From: DASPFV01 sp035620975
GTDB taxonomy: Bacteria; Acidobacteriota; Vicinamibacteria; Vicinamibacterales; 2-12-FULL-66-21
Assembly (NCBI GenBank): GCA_035620975.1
Contig: DASPFV010000030.1
Coordinates: 1-42,614 of the forward strand
Length of the DNA stretch: 42,614 nt
Direction of reading: 5' to 3'
Below, piece by piece: positions 31,909 through 39,408 of the stretch (its first letter is position 1; each line of letters starts with the position of its first letter). Below the pieces are notes generated by a model that was not told the DNA's origin, ran no database searches, and saw only the letters and a list, made by a program, of their open reading frames with translations. The translations under genes were made by a program, and so were the position numbers.

Positions 31909-33609
31909 TCATCTCGCCGCACTCTCTTCGACGAGCACGAGCGACACGGCCTGTCGCGGCAGCGCGAACGTCAGGGCCAGCGTGCCGTCCCTCACATCAA
32001 TCCGACTGGGCGGCTCCATGGTCCGCAGCCGGCCGATCCGCTCGAGCTCGGCGTATTCCGCGGGGCTGGGAGGCTGAGGCGAGCCCATCTTCAGCCAGGC
32101 CGAGTACGCATTGCTGTGGTCGTCATCGATCCGATAGTGCGTCACCAGGCGCAGTCCGGGCCGCAGCCCCTCGACGACGAGGTCGACATCAGCAGAAGGC
32201 GCCGGCAGGTCGTCGTCGTGGTAGTTCCAGAGCAGCACGCTGAGCGTCCCGTTGCCGCCGGCCGCCAGGGCGTGGACGTCGGCCGGCCCGCGGACGCCGG
32301 CCTCGCGAATCTGCTCCACCGGGACGGCGCCGGAGCTCGTCACCCGCAGACGGTCCCCGCCCATCCGCCCGAGCATCCGGAACACGTTCAGGACCGGCTT
32401 GTCGATGCCGTTGGTCGCCAGATCGCGGAACCCGGCGAAGTACGGCTGGTCCTCGAACTCGAACGCCCATGTCACCGAGCCGAGCAGGTTCACGCCGTGG
32501 AGATCTGCCAGCTCATAGGTCCTGGCGATCTGGGCGGCGGTGTAGCTCGAGTACATCGTGCCGTTCCGATAGGCGTTCTCCGGGTTGGTTCTGACCGAGC
32601 AGGCAGCGCAGCCTTCAGGATCCGACTCGCCGATGACGATCGGCTTCGATTTCAGCTCCGGGAACGACGCGATGATTTCGAAGCCATTGGAAATGGCACG
32701 CAGGTGGTTGGCGATGCCCATCCGCACGTGACCCTCCACCACTCGCGGGGCGCCCTTGGCATGGAACGCGACGAAGTCGAGCGGCGAGCCCGTCCCACCC
32801 GTGGCGTGGTTGCGGCCGCGAAGGCAGTGCTCGAGGAACTCGCGGAGGAAGGTCCGGGTGCGCTCTCCGAGCGGCCCCGTGACGTGAGGGCCGCCGATGC
32901 GCGCCGTGGGCAGCGCCCGCTTCAGGCCGTGCGCGGCGAAGTCGTACAGCTTCCGGAACTCCTCCGGTGTGCCCTGCCAGTAGGCGATGTCGGGCTCGTT
33001 CCACACCTCCCAGTACCAGCTCTCGACCTCCGCCCGGCCGTAGCGTGCGACGCTGTGCCGGACCCACTGATGCACCAGTTCGCCCCACTTCGCGTAATCG
33101 CGGGGCGGATAAGCCCACCCGGTGTAGATCCGGTTGTAGGGGAGCCCCGGCGCCCAGTCGTGCCGGTACGGCACAGGCCTCGTCGAAAGGGCTTCGGGCA
33201 TGAAGCCGATTTCGACGAGCGGCTTCATCTTCCGCTGGACATACGCGTCGAAGATGCGATCGACGATCGTCCAGTCGTACCGGGGGCGGCCCTCCGCGTC
33301 CTCGGTGTACGCGTTGGTCGAGCCCCACTTCAGCGCGGGTGTGCCGTCGCCGCTCGTCAGCAGGTTGTGCGTCCGGACGAACACGGGAACCGGGCTCAGC
33401 GCCGACAGCTCCGACAGCAGTTTCTGCCCGTCGGTCATGTAGGTGTAGTTCGGCTCGTCGTACCCGAAGAACGCCCAGATCGGCGTCATGGCACCGAGCC
33501 GTGTCGTAGCATCCACGCGGATCCACACGCGATCCGCCTGGCCGACCACTGCAGCCCGCACGACCACGAGCGCCAGGCACACGGCCGCGAGCAGAATGCC
33601 GCGTTTCAT
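31909..33609 (-). CDS. Exported GH39-like glycoside hydrolase
   Basis: A protein of 566 residues from the ATG at 33609. The frame is open further upstream, but that extension is Arg/Ser-rich and has no signal. From 33609 the signal peptide is MKRGILLAAVCLALVVVRAA. A TIM barrel of clan-A type follows, with acid/base Glu205 in YWEVWNEPDIAYW and nucleophile Glu328 in KPIVIGESDPEG. TTWAFEFEDQPYF-like strands and a C-terminal beta-sandwich (about 440-566; LSVLLWNYHDDDLPAP) match GH39 beta-xylosidase architecture. Known activities are beta-xylosidase, alpha-iduronidase and related. The Shine-Dalgarno GAGG 9 nt upstream is supplied by a GGTTC-type repeat. It sits between galM and the M14 gene, 31 and 25 bp away. 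Confidence 0.85.
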   Translation of the reverse strand: MKRGILLAAVCLALVVVRAAVVGQADRVWIRVDATTRLGAMTPIWAFFGYDEPNYTYMTDGQKLLSELSALSPVPVFVRTHNLLTSGDGTPALKWGSTNAYTEDAEGRPRYDWTIVDRIFDAYVQRKMKPLVEIGFMPEALSTRPVPYRHDWAPGLPYNRIYTGWAYPPRDYAKWGELVHQWVRHSVARYGRAEVESWYWEVWNEPDIAYWQGTPEEFRKLYDFAAHGLKRALPTARIGGPHVTGPLGERTRTFLREFLEHCLRGRNHATGGTGSPLDFVAFHAKGAPRVVEGHVRMGIANHLRAISNGFEIIASFPELKSKPIVIGESDPEGCAACSVRTNPENAYRNGTMYSSYTAAQIARTYELADLHGVNLLGSVTWAFEFEDQPYFAGFRDLATNGIDKPVLNVFRMLGRMGGDRLRVTSSGAVPVEQIREAGVRGPADVHALAAGGNGTLSVLLWNYHDDDLPAPSADVDLVVEGLRPGLRLVTHYRIDDDHSNAYSAWLKMGSPQPPSPAEYAELERIGRLRTMEPPSRIDVRDGTLALTFALPRQAVSLVLVEESAAR

Positions 33610-33613
33610 GCTG

Positions 33614-33636
33614 CGAACCTCGAACCCTGAACCTTG
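33614..33636. repeat. GAACC-type repeat supplying the GH39 ribosome-binding site
   Basis: Three imperfect CGAACCT-like units fill the 31-bp gap between galM and GH39. Read on the minus strand they give GGTTCGAGGTTCGC, and the GAGG is the only plausible Shine-Dalgarno site for GH39. Confidence 0.5.
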
Positions 33637-33640
33637 GACG

Positions 33641-34822
33641 CTAACGCGCCACACCGAACCGAAACACCGTCCTCGTCCGGTACTCGTCCCCCGGGCGGAG
33701 AATCGTCGAAGGAAAGGAGGGCTGGTTCGGCGAATCGGGGAAATGCTGGGTTTCCAGACAGAGCCCCGCGCGGTGCTTGTATGCCTGCCCGCCCTTCCCG
33801 GCGAGCGTCCCGTCGAGGAAGTTGCCCGAATAGAACTGGACACCGGGCTCCGTCGTGTGGATCTCGAGCGTGCGGCCGCTCCCCTGGTGCACGACCCGGG
33901 CGGCCCGCTGCAGGCCCGGGCCCTTCCGGTTCAGCACGAAATTATGGTCGTACCCGAGACCGTTCTTCAGCTGCGGGTGGGGCTGGTCGATGCGGGCACC
34001 CACAGCCGCCGGTTTCCGGAAGTCGAACGGCGTGCCTGAAACCGGCGCCAGCTCCCCGGTCGGAATGAGCGACGCATCCACAGGTGTGTACCGGTCGGCG
34101 TCGATGGTCAGCTCGTGATCCAGGATGTCGGTCCCGGGCTGACCCGAGAGATTGAAGTAGCTGTGCTGGGTGAGATTGACCGGCGTGGGTTTGTCGGTCG
34201 TCGCGTGATACTCGACGACCAGCTCGTTCGTGTCGTTGAGCGTGTAGGTGATCGTCACGTCGAGGTTGCCGGGGTATCCCTCTTCGCCGTCCGGACTCAG
34301 GCGCCGGAAGACCACGCCGGCCCCGGCCGTCGCGGGCGCCGCGGTCCAGAGGACCTTGTCGAAACCTTTGTTCCCGCCGTGGAGGTGGTTGGGGCCGTTG
34401 TTCGTTGCCAGCGTGTAGGTCCGGCCGTCGAGCGTGAACCGGCCGCCGGCGATGCGATTCCCGTATCGGCCGACGATCGCCCCGAAGTACGGGTGATCCT
34501 TCATGTAGCCGTCCAGCTGGTCGAAGCCGAGGACGACGTCGGCGAACTGACCCGACCGATCGGGCACGCGCAGGTGCGTGATGATGCCGCCGAGCGTGAT
34601 CGCGCGAATCTCGACGCCGGCGGCGTTGGTGAGCGTGTAGAGATCGACGGGCTCCCCGCCCGGCATCCTGCCGAAGGAAGATTTCGTCACACCGCCCTTT
34701 CGCGCCGGCGCCTGGCCGCCACGCGCCTCCATCAGGCGCTGCCCGCCCACCGCGGCGGCGACCATCAGCAGCGCGCACAGCAACGCTCGAAGCGAACACC
34801 TGCGTTCGATGAGATCCGGCAT
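33641..34822 (-). CDS. galM: Exported aldose 1-epimerase (mutarotase)
   Basis: A protein of 393 residues with an N-terminal hydrophobic stretch (LRALLCALLMVAAAVGG), so it is probably periplasmic, unlike E. coli GalM. Motifs: GRYGNRIAGGRF (118-129), NHLHGGNKGFD (His146, His148), NLTQHSYFNL with catalytic His220, and LCLETQHFPDSPN with catalytic base Glu357. It interconverts alpha and beta anomers of aldoses. With the exported GH39 glycosidase 31 bp downstream it would equilibrate sugars released by retaining hydrolysis. The ATG at 34822 is preferred to the GTG at 34855, which lies inside a tandem duplication. No Shine-Dalgarno site is seen; a TAGGCT box 7 nt upstream suggests a leaderless transcript. 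Confidence 0.9.
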   Translation of the reverse strand: MPDLIERRCSLRALLCALLMVAAAVGGQRLMEARGGQAPARKGGVTKSSFGRMPGGEPVDLYTLTNAAGVEIRAITLGGIITHLRVPDRSGQFADVVLGFDQLDGYMKDHPYFGAIVGRYGNRIAGGRFTLDGRTYTLATNNGPNHLHGGNKGFDKVLWTAAPATAGAGVVFRRLSPDGEEGYPGNLDVTITYTLNDTNELVVEYHATTDKPTPVNLTQHSYFNLSGQPGTDILDHELTIDADRYTPVDASLIPTGELAPVSGTPFDFRKPAAVGARIDQPHPQLKNGLGYDHNFVLNRKGPGLQRAARVVHQGSGRTLEIHTTEPGVQFYSGNFLDGTLAGKGGQAYKHRAGLCLETQHFPDSPNQPSFPSTILRPGDEYRTRTVFRFGVAR

Positions 34823-34829
34823 GGGCCGT

Positions 34830-34835
34830 AGCCTA
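34830..34835 (-). promoter_or_regulatory. Candidate -10 box (TAGGCT) for leaderless galM operon transcript
   Basis: On the minus strand TAGGCT ends 7 nt before the galM ATG, with no Shine-Dalgarno site between. Its edge is part of the 26-bp tandem duplication (34831-34882), so a near copy, TAGGCC, lies 26 bp upstream. Confidence 0.35.
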
Positions 34836-34882
34836 TCATTGCCGCGGAAAAACACGGCCTATCATTGCCACGGAAAAACACG
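34831..34882. repeat. 26-bp tandem duplication upstream of galM
   Basis: Positions 34831-34856 and 34857-34882 are identical except for one base (G/A at unit position 14). The unit includes GCCTATCATTGCC and GGAAAAACACG. It covers the probable galM promoter. Confidence 0.9.
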
Positions 34883-34928
34883 GACGGACACGGATCCAAG
34901 CTGGTGACGGACACGGATCCAAGTTGGT
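34883..34928. repeat. 23-bp tandem duplication abutting the 26-bp one
   Basis: Positions 34883-34905 and 34906-34928 are identical except for one base (C/T at unit position 19). The unit contains GACGGACACGGATCC. It begins directly where the 26-bp duplication ends, so two different duplications sit back to back. Confidence 0.9.
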
Positions 34929-35410
34929 GACTCGCCAGACACTCGACACTCGCCGGCGCCTTCGGCCGCGTGACGGATCCACGACTCGTTCTGATCCGCG
35001 AAATCCGTGTTCATCCGCGTTCGCGTGATGAAAAACCATCCGCGGCCGCACGCGTCCCGTGGTGGATTCCGCGATAATCCCGGTTCGCGACTCCGGTCGT
35101 CAGCCCGAAACGATCCGCGCCGCTCGCGCGCATTCTGTCCAATCTGCAGGTCACGTGTGTCCTCGAGGTATGGAATGCGCCTGGCGCCAGCCTGGCCGCT
35201 GCGGCCGTCGTCGTACTGACCGCCATCAGCGTCAAGGTGGCCGAGGGTTCCCTGCAGGGGCCGGCCGGGGGCCGACGTTCCGCGCCCACCAGCGTCCCGC
35301 CCGCGAACGGGCCACGATGTGCCGCGCGGTCGGGCTTTACGACATCAACTGCCGGGCCTCAGGACCGGCAGAATCGTCTGGCGGCATCCTTTCTGCGGTG
35401 GGGCTACCTG
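34929..35410. other. Intergenic region with repeat debris; no confident gene
   Basis: The first 120 bases contain ATCCGCG/TCCGTGTTCATCCGCG strings of the family seen at 39296-39395. From 35080 to 35410 the plus strand is open in one frame and shows a hydrophobic stretch (LAAAAVVVLTAISV, near 35190), but it has no start codon with a ribosome-binding site and no recognisable domain. It could be a gene remnant or chance in high-GC DNA. Confidence 0.45.
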
Positions 35411-35480
35411 GTGCCTGGTTCCGGGTTCCAGGTTCCGGGTTCCGAGTTCGCGGTTCCGAGTTCGCGGTTCCGGGTTCGCC
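35411..35480. repeat. GGTTCCGGGTTC-type tandem repeat
   Basis: About ten units of a 7-8 nt GGTTCCG/GAGTTCGC motif run up to the stop codon of the beta-propeller gene at 35483. It is the longest member of the GGTTC family in the window. Confidence 0.75.
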
Positions 35481-35482
35481 GG

Positions 35483-36613
35483 TCACGGCTGGCCGGCAGC
35501 GCTGACGACGCCCCAGGGACTGCCGCCGGTCTCAATCCGCTTCTCGAGGCTTGCGCTCGCGATGTCGACGACGGAGACGTCGCCGGAGGGCCCGTTCGCA
35601 GTGTAGAGCTTGCCGCCGTCGCTGCTGATGGCAATCCCCCACGGACGAGTGCCCACGTCCTCGATCGAGCGAAGCACGCGACGCTCCGTCACGTCGATGA
35701 CGGCAATCGATCTGGCGCGGCCGAGCGAGACGTACAGCTGGCGACCGTCCGGCGACAGCACGACGCCCATGGGCCTGGGTGCCGTCGGCGTTCCAGGCGT
35801 GGCCGGGATCTTGATCGTGCCGATCGCCTTGTGGGCGGCCGCATCGACGATCGTCACGGACGCGTCGTTCTCGTTGGCCACATACGCCGTGGCGCCGTCA
35901 GGCGTGAACACGATCCCGCGAGGTCGTGCGCCGGTCGTCACCCGACCGACCTCCGCTCCGCTCGCCGTGTCGACGGCGACCACGATCCCGTCGGCTTCGC
36001 AACCGACGTATGCCACCTGCCCGTCAGGCCTGACCGCGACAGCCTCCGGCTCCTCGCCGACTTTCACGCGGTGGAGAATGCTGCCCGACACGAGGTCCAG
36101 GATCGACATCTCCGCCGCGTCCTCGTTCGAGACGTACACGCGGCTCCCGTCAGGTGAGAGATCGAACGCCTCGGGATCCTGGCCGCTCCGATAGGTCCGC
36201 ACGAGGTTCCTGGAGGCGAGATCCACGACGCCGATGCCGTCCGCCGAGCGATCGGGGGGCGGCAGCTTGGATTCGTCCACGCCGGGACCGGCGATCGGCG
36301 AACCCGACAGAGCCACGAGCACCTGCCGGCCGTCGCGCGAGAGCAGGAGCCCGCGCGGGCGTTTCCCGATGGCAATCCGTTCGACGACGGAGCCGGCCTC
36401 GGGGTCGAGGATGAGGAGGTTGCCCCCTGTCTCGTCAGAAACATAGAGCCGCGGGCCAGAGGACGCGGCCGGGGTGGCTGCCGGCGTGGGAGGCGCGGCG
36501 GTCTGGCGATCCGGTTCGCCACCACCGCAGGCGCCGACAAGGAGGCACAAGAAGACCAGCGACAGACCGCAACGAAAGGGGGCGTGGTACAGCACGAGGT
36601 TACGATATCGCAC
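35483..36613 (-). CDS. YVTN-type beta-propeller lipoprotein
   Basis: A protein of 376 residues from a GTG at 36613; an ATG at 36694 is possible but adds an Arg-rich stretch before the signal. The signal peptide (RCGLSLVFLCLLVGAC) ends in the lipobox LVGAC, so Cys29 should be lipidated. A Pro/Ala/Thr linker follows. The rest is a seven-bladed propeller with repeats of the type DGxxxYVSNEDxxxVSVIDxxxxxVxxxIxVGxxPxG, for example SPDGSRVYVSNEDAAEM, TPDGATAYVANENDASV, SPDGRQLYVSLGRARS, SSDGGKLYTANGPSGD. Such proteins serve as surface or periplasmic binding scaffolds, some near PQQ or metal redox systems. No enzymatic residue is evident. Function open. Confidence 0.85.
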   Translation of the reverse strand: MRYRNLVLYHAPFRCGLSLVFLCLLVGACGGGEPDRQTAAPPTPAATPAASSGPRLYVSDETGGNLLILDPEAGSVVERIAIGKRPRGLLLSRDGRQVLVALSGSPIAGPGVDESKLPPPDRSADGIGVVDLASRNLVRTYRSGQDPEAFDLSPDGSRVYVSNEDAAEMSILDLVSGSILHRVKVGEEPEAVAVRPDGQVAYVGCEADGIVVAVDTASGAEVGRVTTGARPRGIVFTPDGATAYVANENDASVTIVDAAAHKAIGTIKIPATPGTPTAPRPMGVVLSPDGRQLYVSLGRARSIAVIDVTERRVLRSIEDVGTRPWGIAISSDGGKLYTANGPSGDVSVVDIASASLEKRIETGGSPWGVVSAAGQP

Positions 36614-36726
36614 CGCGGCCTCCGGCTGGCGCGCTCCACCTCTGGCCGACTCAACCGCAGCCGTTGTTGTCCTCCGCCGCGAGGCGCGCAACACCCGGAT
36701 CAGTTATCGAGTAACTCGTATCGGAA

Positions 36727-37200
36727 TCAGGCGCTCGGCCGGCCCCCAGCGGGATCTTTGCGCGGGCGGATTGGCGGCTTGCACGTCGGACAGGGCCAGA
36801 ACTTCTTCGCCGCTTCCTCCAGCGGCACCTTCCGCGATTTCGCCGCGAGCTTCCGGCACGACTCCCTGTGATAGTAACGACCCTCGTCGACGTGCACCAG
36901 AACGGGCGCCGGCTTGTCCCGGCCTGCGGATTCTGGTGTAGCGGGATCGCACGCCGCGTGTGAGGTGAGGCCGCGACTTTCGGCTTGCGCGCGGGTCATG
37001 GCGACCACCCCTTTGCCGTCCTTGACGAGCTTGCAGCCCGGACGGTGGTATTCCTTCCCGCTACCCTTCTGCAGCACCAGCTCTGTCTGGCCGTAGGCCG
37101 GCGAGGGCAGCAACAGGAGCGCGGGAAACAAGCCCAGCACGATCGCGCGGCAGCCCGGCATTCCCCGGCGCCGAATCCGCTTCTTCGATCCCGTGATCAC
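36727..37200 (-). CDS. Small secreted protein with two His/Cys (Ada-type zinc-binding-like) repeats
   Basis: A protein of 157 residues from a GTG at 37200 with GGGAGG 8 nt upstream. The basic n-region KKRIRRRG and hydrophobic VLGLFPALLLLPSPAYG form a signal peptide cut near residue 37. Two repeats follow. Repeat 1: YHRPGCKL (Tyr51, His52, Cys56) ... SHAAC (Cys84). Repeat 2: YYHRESCRKL (His111, Cys115) ... FWPCPTCKPP (Cys137, Cys140). The Y-H-x3-C ... C-x2-C-K-P layout resembles the Ada/SNase-tail metal-binding module. Repeat 1 has lost one of the terminal Cys, so only repeat 2 has a full set. Possible zinc binding or disulfide-stabilised scaffold; no enzyme domain. Confidence 0.75.
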   Translation of the reverse strand: MITGSKKRIRRRGMPGCRAIVLGLFPALLLLPSPAYGQTELVLQKGSGKEYHRPGCKLVKDGKGVVAMTRAQAESRGLTSHAACDPATPESAGRDKPAPVLVHVDEGRYYHRESCRKLAAKSRKVPLEEAAKKFWPCPTCKPPIRPRKDPAGGRPSA

Positions 37201-37393
37201 CAGCGAGCCTCCCGGGAATTGTCTGCAAGACGCTGTCCGGCGCTCCCCCACGGCTCGGCGGCGGTGGGAGACGACGGAACCGGCGTACCATGTATATCTT
37301 CGAGCCAGCGCGGCCACCAGCAGGGCGCCCACGCCGGGCTTGCGCGGGTACGGAGCGGTGCGGCGGAGCTCCCGCGAGTGCCCCAGCCGCGGT

Positions 37394-37410
37394 GTGGGGC
37401 GGAGCCCCAC
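37394..37410. other. Short perfect hairpin in the 280-bp divergent region
   Basis: GTGGGGC-GGA-GCCCCAC is a perfect 7-bp stem with a 3-nt loop. It lies 71 bp before the PH-like gene. It may be a 5'-UTR structure or a terminator of an upstream transcript; there is no T-tract. An AT-rich spot, ATGTATATC, at 37288-37296 is the most likely promoter position in this gap. Confidence 0.4.
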
Positions 37411-37480
37411 GGTCGGACGGTGGTGCAGGCCGATGGTGCAATGGACGCGAGTCTGTCACAAGGCGCGGATGGAACGGCTC

Positions 37481-38059
37481 ATGGGCCTTTTTGGATGGCT
37501 GAAGCGGAAGGCGGCGGCGAACGGAGGTGACCCCCTCCTGGCCGACTGGCGGCGGCGCTGGCACGAGCTGGTCGCCGAGCCCGACGCCGACCGGACGCGC
37601 GAGCTGGCCACCGCGCTCGAGCAGCTCGGGCTCCCCGATGACGAGATCGAGATCGAACGCGAGATGCTCGCGGGACTGCAGCAGCTCGGCACGCTCAAGA
37701 CGGCTCTCGCCGCCGGCGACCTGCCGGTGGTCGTCACCGGCCACAAGGTGGTCGCGAGCGAGGTCTGTCACTTCACGGCGCCAGCGTCGCTGCCCGACGA
37801 CCCCGCCCAGCCGAGCGGCCGGCTGATCGTGACGAACGCACGAGCGATCTTCGTCGGAGGCCCGCGCGCGACGATCGTGCCCTGGCACTCGGTCGTGGAG
37901 ACCGCGCACGACGTCCGCGACGTCCTGCTCGTGAAACAGGGCCCGGAGGCGATGTATCGATTCCGCTGCAACTCGTTCGCGGATGCGCTCTGCGGCGAGC
38001 TGCTGGCACGTCATCTGGCTGGTGGGCGGCGCCGGGGAACCGCTCCGAGCCGAGTATAA
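37481..38059 (+). CDS. Bacterial PH-like domain protein
   Basis: A protein of 192 residues; the start at 37481 (MGLFGWLKRK) is preferred, with 37469 as the alternative. The first third is helical and charged (DWRRRWHELVAEPDADRTRELATALEQLGL, in part). The last 90 residues fit a bacterial PH-like fold: SGRLIVTNARAIFVGG, RATIVPWHSVVETAHDV, LLVKQGPEAMYRFRC, then a closing helix SFADALCGELLARHL. In that fold T-N-x-R-hhF is the usual strand 2-3 motif. No signal peptide or membrane segment. Function is unknown; such domains bind lipids or proteins. It is followed 8 bp later by namZ, and its stop codon lies within a TATAAT box. Confidence 0.65.
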   Translation: MGLFGWLKRKAAANGGDPLLADWRRRWHELVAEPDADRTRELATALEQLGLPDDEIEIEREMLAGLQQLGTLKTALAAGDLPVVVTGHKVVASEVCHFTAPASLPDDPAQPSGRLIVTNARAIFVGGPRATIVPWHSVVETAHDVRDVLLVKQGPEAMYRFRCNSFADALCGELLARHLAGGRRRGTAPSRV

Positions 38060-38060
38060 T
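38055..38060 (+). promoter_or_regulatory. Consensus TATAAT -10 box for a leaderless namZ transcript
   Basis: A perfect TATAAT overlaps the TAA stop of the PH-like gene and ends 7 nt before the namZ ATG. There is no Shine-Dalgarno site. The -35 position (near 38032-38037) is CCGGGG and not consensus. The distance fits a start site at or next to the A of ATG. Confidence 0.45.
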
Positions 38061-38067
38061 CGGTGCC

Positions 38068-39270
38068 ATGCAGAGCACGTCCCCGACCGGCCTCGGCCGG
38101 CGTGTCGTCACGCCCGGCATCCAGCGGCTGCTGACAGCGGACCGGGAGCTCGTTGCCGGCCGGCGTATCGGGCTGGTGTGCAATCCGGCATCGGTCGACA
38201 CGAGCCTGCGGCACACCACGGATCTGCTGTCCGAGGCGGAGGACTGCGTGCTGACGGCGATCTTCGGCCCGCAGCACGGTTACCGATCGGACGTCCAGGA
38301 CAACATGATCGAGACCGGCCACGCCGCCGACGAGCGGCGGCGGATCCCGATCTACTCCCTCTACAGCGAAACGCGCGAGCCCACGGCCGACATGCTTCGC
38401 GGGATCGACGTCCTGGTGGTCGATCTGCAGGACGTGGGCACGCGTGTGTACACCTACATCTACACGATGGCCAACTGCCTGCGCGCAGCGGCGCGCCACG
38501 GCGTGCGGGTCGTCGTCTGCGATCGGCCGAACCCGATCGGCGGAGAGGAGATCGAGGGACCATGCCTCGATCCGGCCTTCTCGTCGTTCGTCGGCCAGTT
38601 CCCGATTCCGATTCGGCACGGCATGACGATTGGGGAGCTGGCGCGGCTGTTCAACGACGCGTACGGCCTGGGGGCCGCACTCGACGTCGTGCCGCTCGAA
38701 GGCTGGGATCGGACGCTCTACTTCGACGAAACGGGGCTTCCCTGGGTCATCCCGTCTCCGAACGTGCCCACCCTCGACACGGCCATCGTCTATCCGGGCG
38801 CTGTGCTCTTCGAGGGCACGCAGCTCTCGGAAGGGCGCGGCACTACGCGGCCGTTCGAGCTCGTCGGCGCGCCCTGGATCGACGGGGACCGGCTGGCCCT
38901 CGCGATGCGCGCGCGCGGACTGCCCGGCGTCCACTTCCGGCCCGCAGTCTTCGAACCGACGTTCCAGAAGCACGCGCGACGGACGTGCGGCGGCTGCCAG
39001 CTGCACGTGCTCGACCGCGCGGCGTTCAGGCCCCTGCGAACGGCGGTGGAGCTGATCGACGAGTTTCGGAGGCAGGATCCGGCGCGCTTTGGCTGGCGTG
39101 AACCGCCGTACGAGTACGAGCACGAGAAGCAGCCGATCGACATTCTTTACGGCTCCGCCCGGCTCCGCGAAACGATCGATGCCGGAAGGGACGTCGACGG
39201 GCTGGTCGCCGGCTGGCGGGAAGAGGAGGAGGCGTTTCGACGCGAGCGCGATCCATACCTCTTGTACTGA
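38068..39270 (+). CDS. namZ: DUF1343 exo-beta-N-acetylmuramidase (NamZ, GH171)
   Basis: A protein of 400 residues covering the whole DUF1343 region: GRRIGLVCNPASVDTSL, AIFGPQHGYRSDVQDNM, IPIYSLYSETREPTADML, DVLVVDLQDVGTRVYTYIYTM, VVVCDRPNPIGGEEIEGP, SPNVPTLDTAIVYPGAVLFEGTQLSEGRGTTRPFELVGAPW and a C-terminal IDILYGSARLRE. Family members (B. subtilis NamZ/YbbC) remove terminal MurNAc from peptidoglycan fragments. Most are secreted. Here the N-terminus (MQSTSPTGLGRRVVTPG) has no hydrophobic segment, so it appears cytoplasmic, which would suit recycling of imported muropeptides. No other MurNAc-use gene (murQ, nagZ, anmK) is in the window. The GPQHG and EGRGT motifs are intact, so it should be active. 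Confidence 0.9.
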   Translation: MQSTSPTGLGRRVVTPGIQRLLTADRELVAGRRIGLVCNPASVDTSLRHTTDLLSEAEDCVLTAIFGPQHGYRSDVQDNMIETGHAADERRRIPIYSLYSETREPTADMLRGIDVLVVDLQDVGTRVYTYIYTMANCLRAAARHGVRVVVCDRPNPIGGEEIEGPCLDPAFSSFVGQFPIPIRHGMTIGELARLFNDAYGLGAALDVVPLEGWDRTLYFDETGLPWVIPSPNVPTLDTAIVYPGAVLFEGTQLSEGRGTTRPFELVGAPWIDGDRLALAMRARGLPGVHFRPAVFEPTFQKHARRTCGGCQLHVLDRAAFRPLRTAVELIDEFRRQDPARFGWREPPYEYEHEKQPIDILYGSARLRETIDAGRDVDGLVAGWREEEEAFRRERDPYLLY

Positions 39271-39295
39271 GCGAGTCCGGTTGATCAATCTGCGG

Positions 39296-39395
39296 CCATC
39301 CGCGTTCATCCGCGACCCGTCCGTCCCCCGCGCCCATCCGCGACCCGTCCGATCACCCCGCGCCCATCCGCGTTCATCCGCGGCCCGTCCGATGA
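39296..39395. repeat. Imperfect ATCCGCG(TTC) repeat array
   Basis: Three imperfect units of about 30-37 nt carry CCATCCGCGTTCATCCGCG and CCCGTCCGAT. They fill the 138-bp gap between the convergent namZ and LOG genes. Related strings occur at 790-830 and 34990-35050. Confidence 0.75.
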
Positions 39396-39408
39396 CTCGG
39401 CGCCCGAT

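Noticed and set aside
31846..33630. 594-codon open frame on the plus strand
   Set aside because: Antisense to GH39, which has catalytic motifs and a signal peptide.
35077..35410. Possible small membrane protein (LAAAAVVVLTAISV stretch)
   Set aside because: No start codon with a ribosome-binding site, no family match, and it runs into the GGTTC repeat. Reported only as an intergenic stretch.
39296..39395. Possible CRISPR array
   Set aside because: Imperfect units without constant spacers; a dispersed repeat family.
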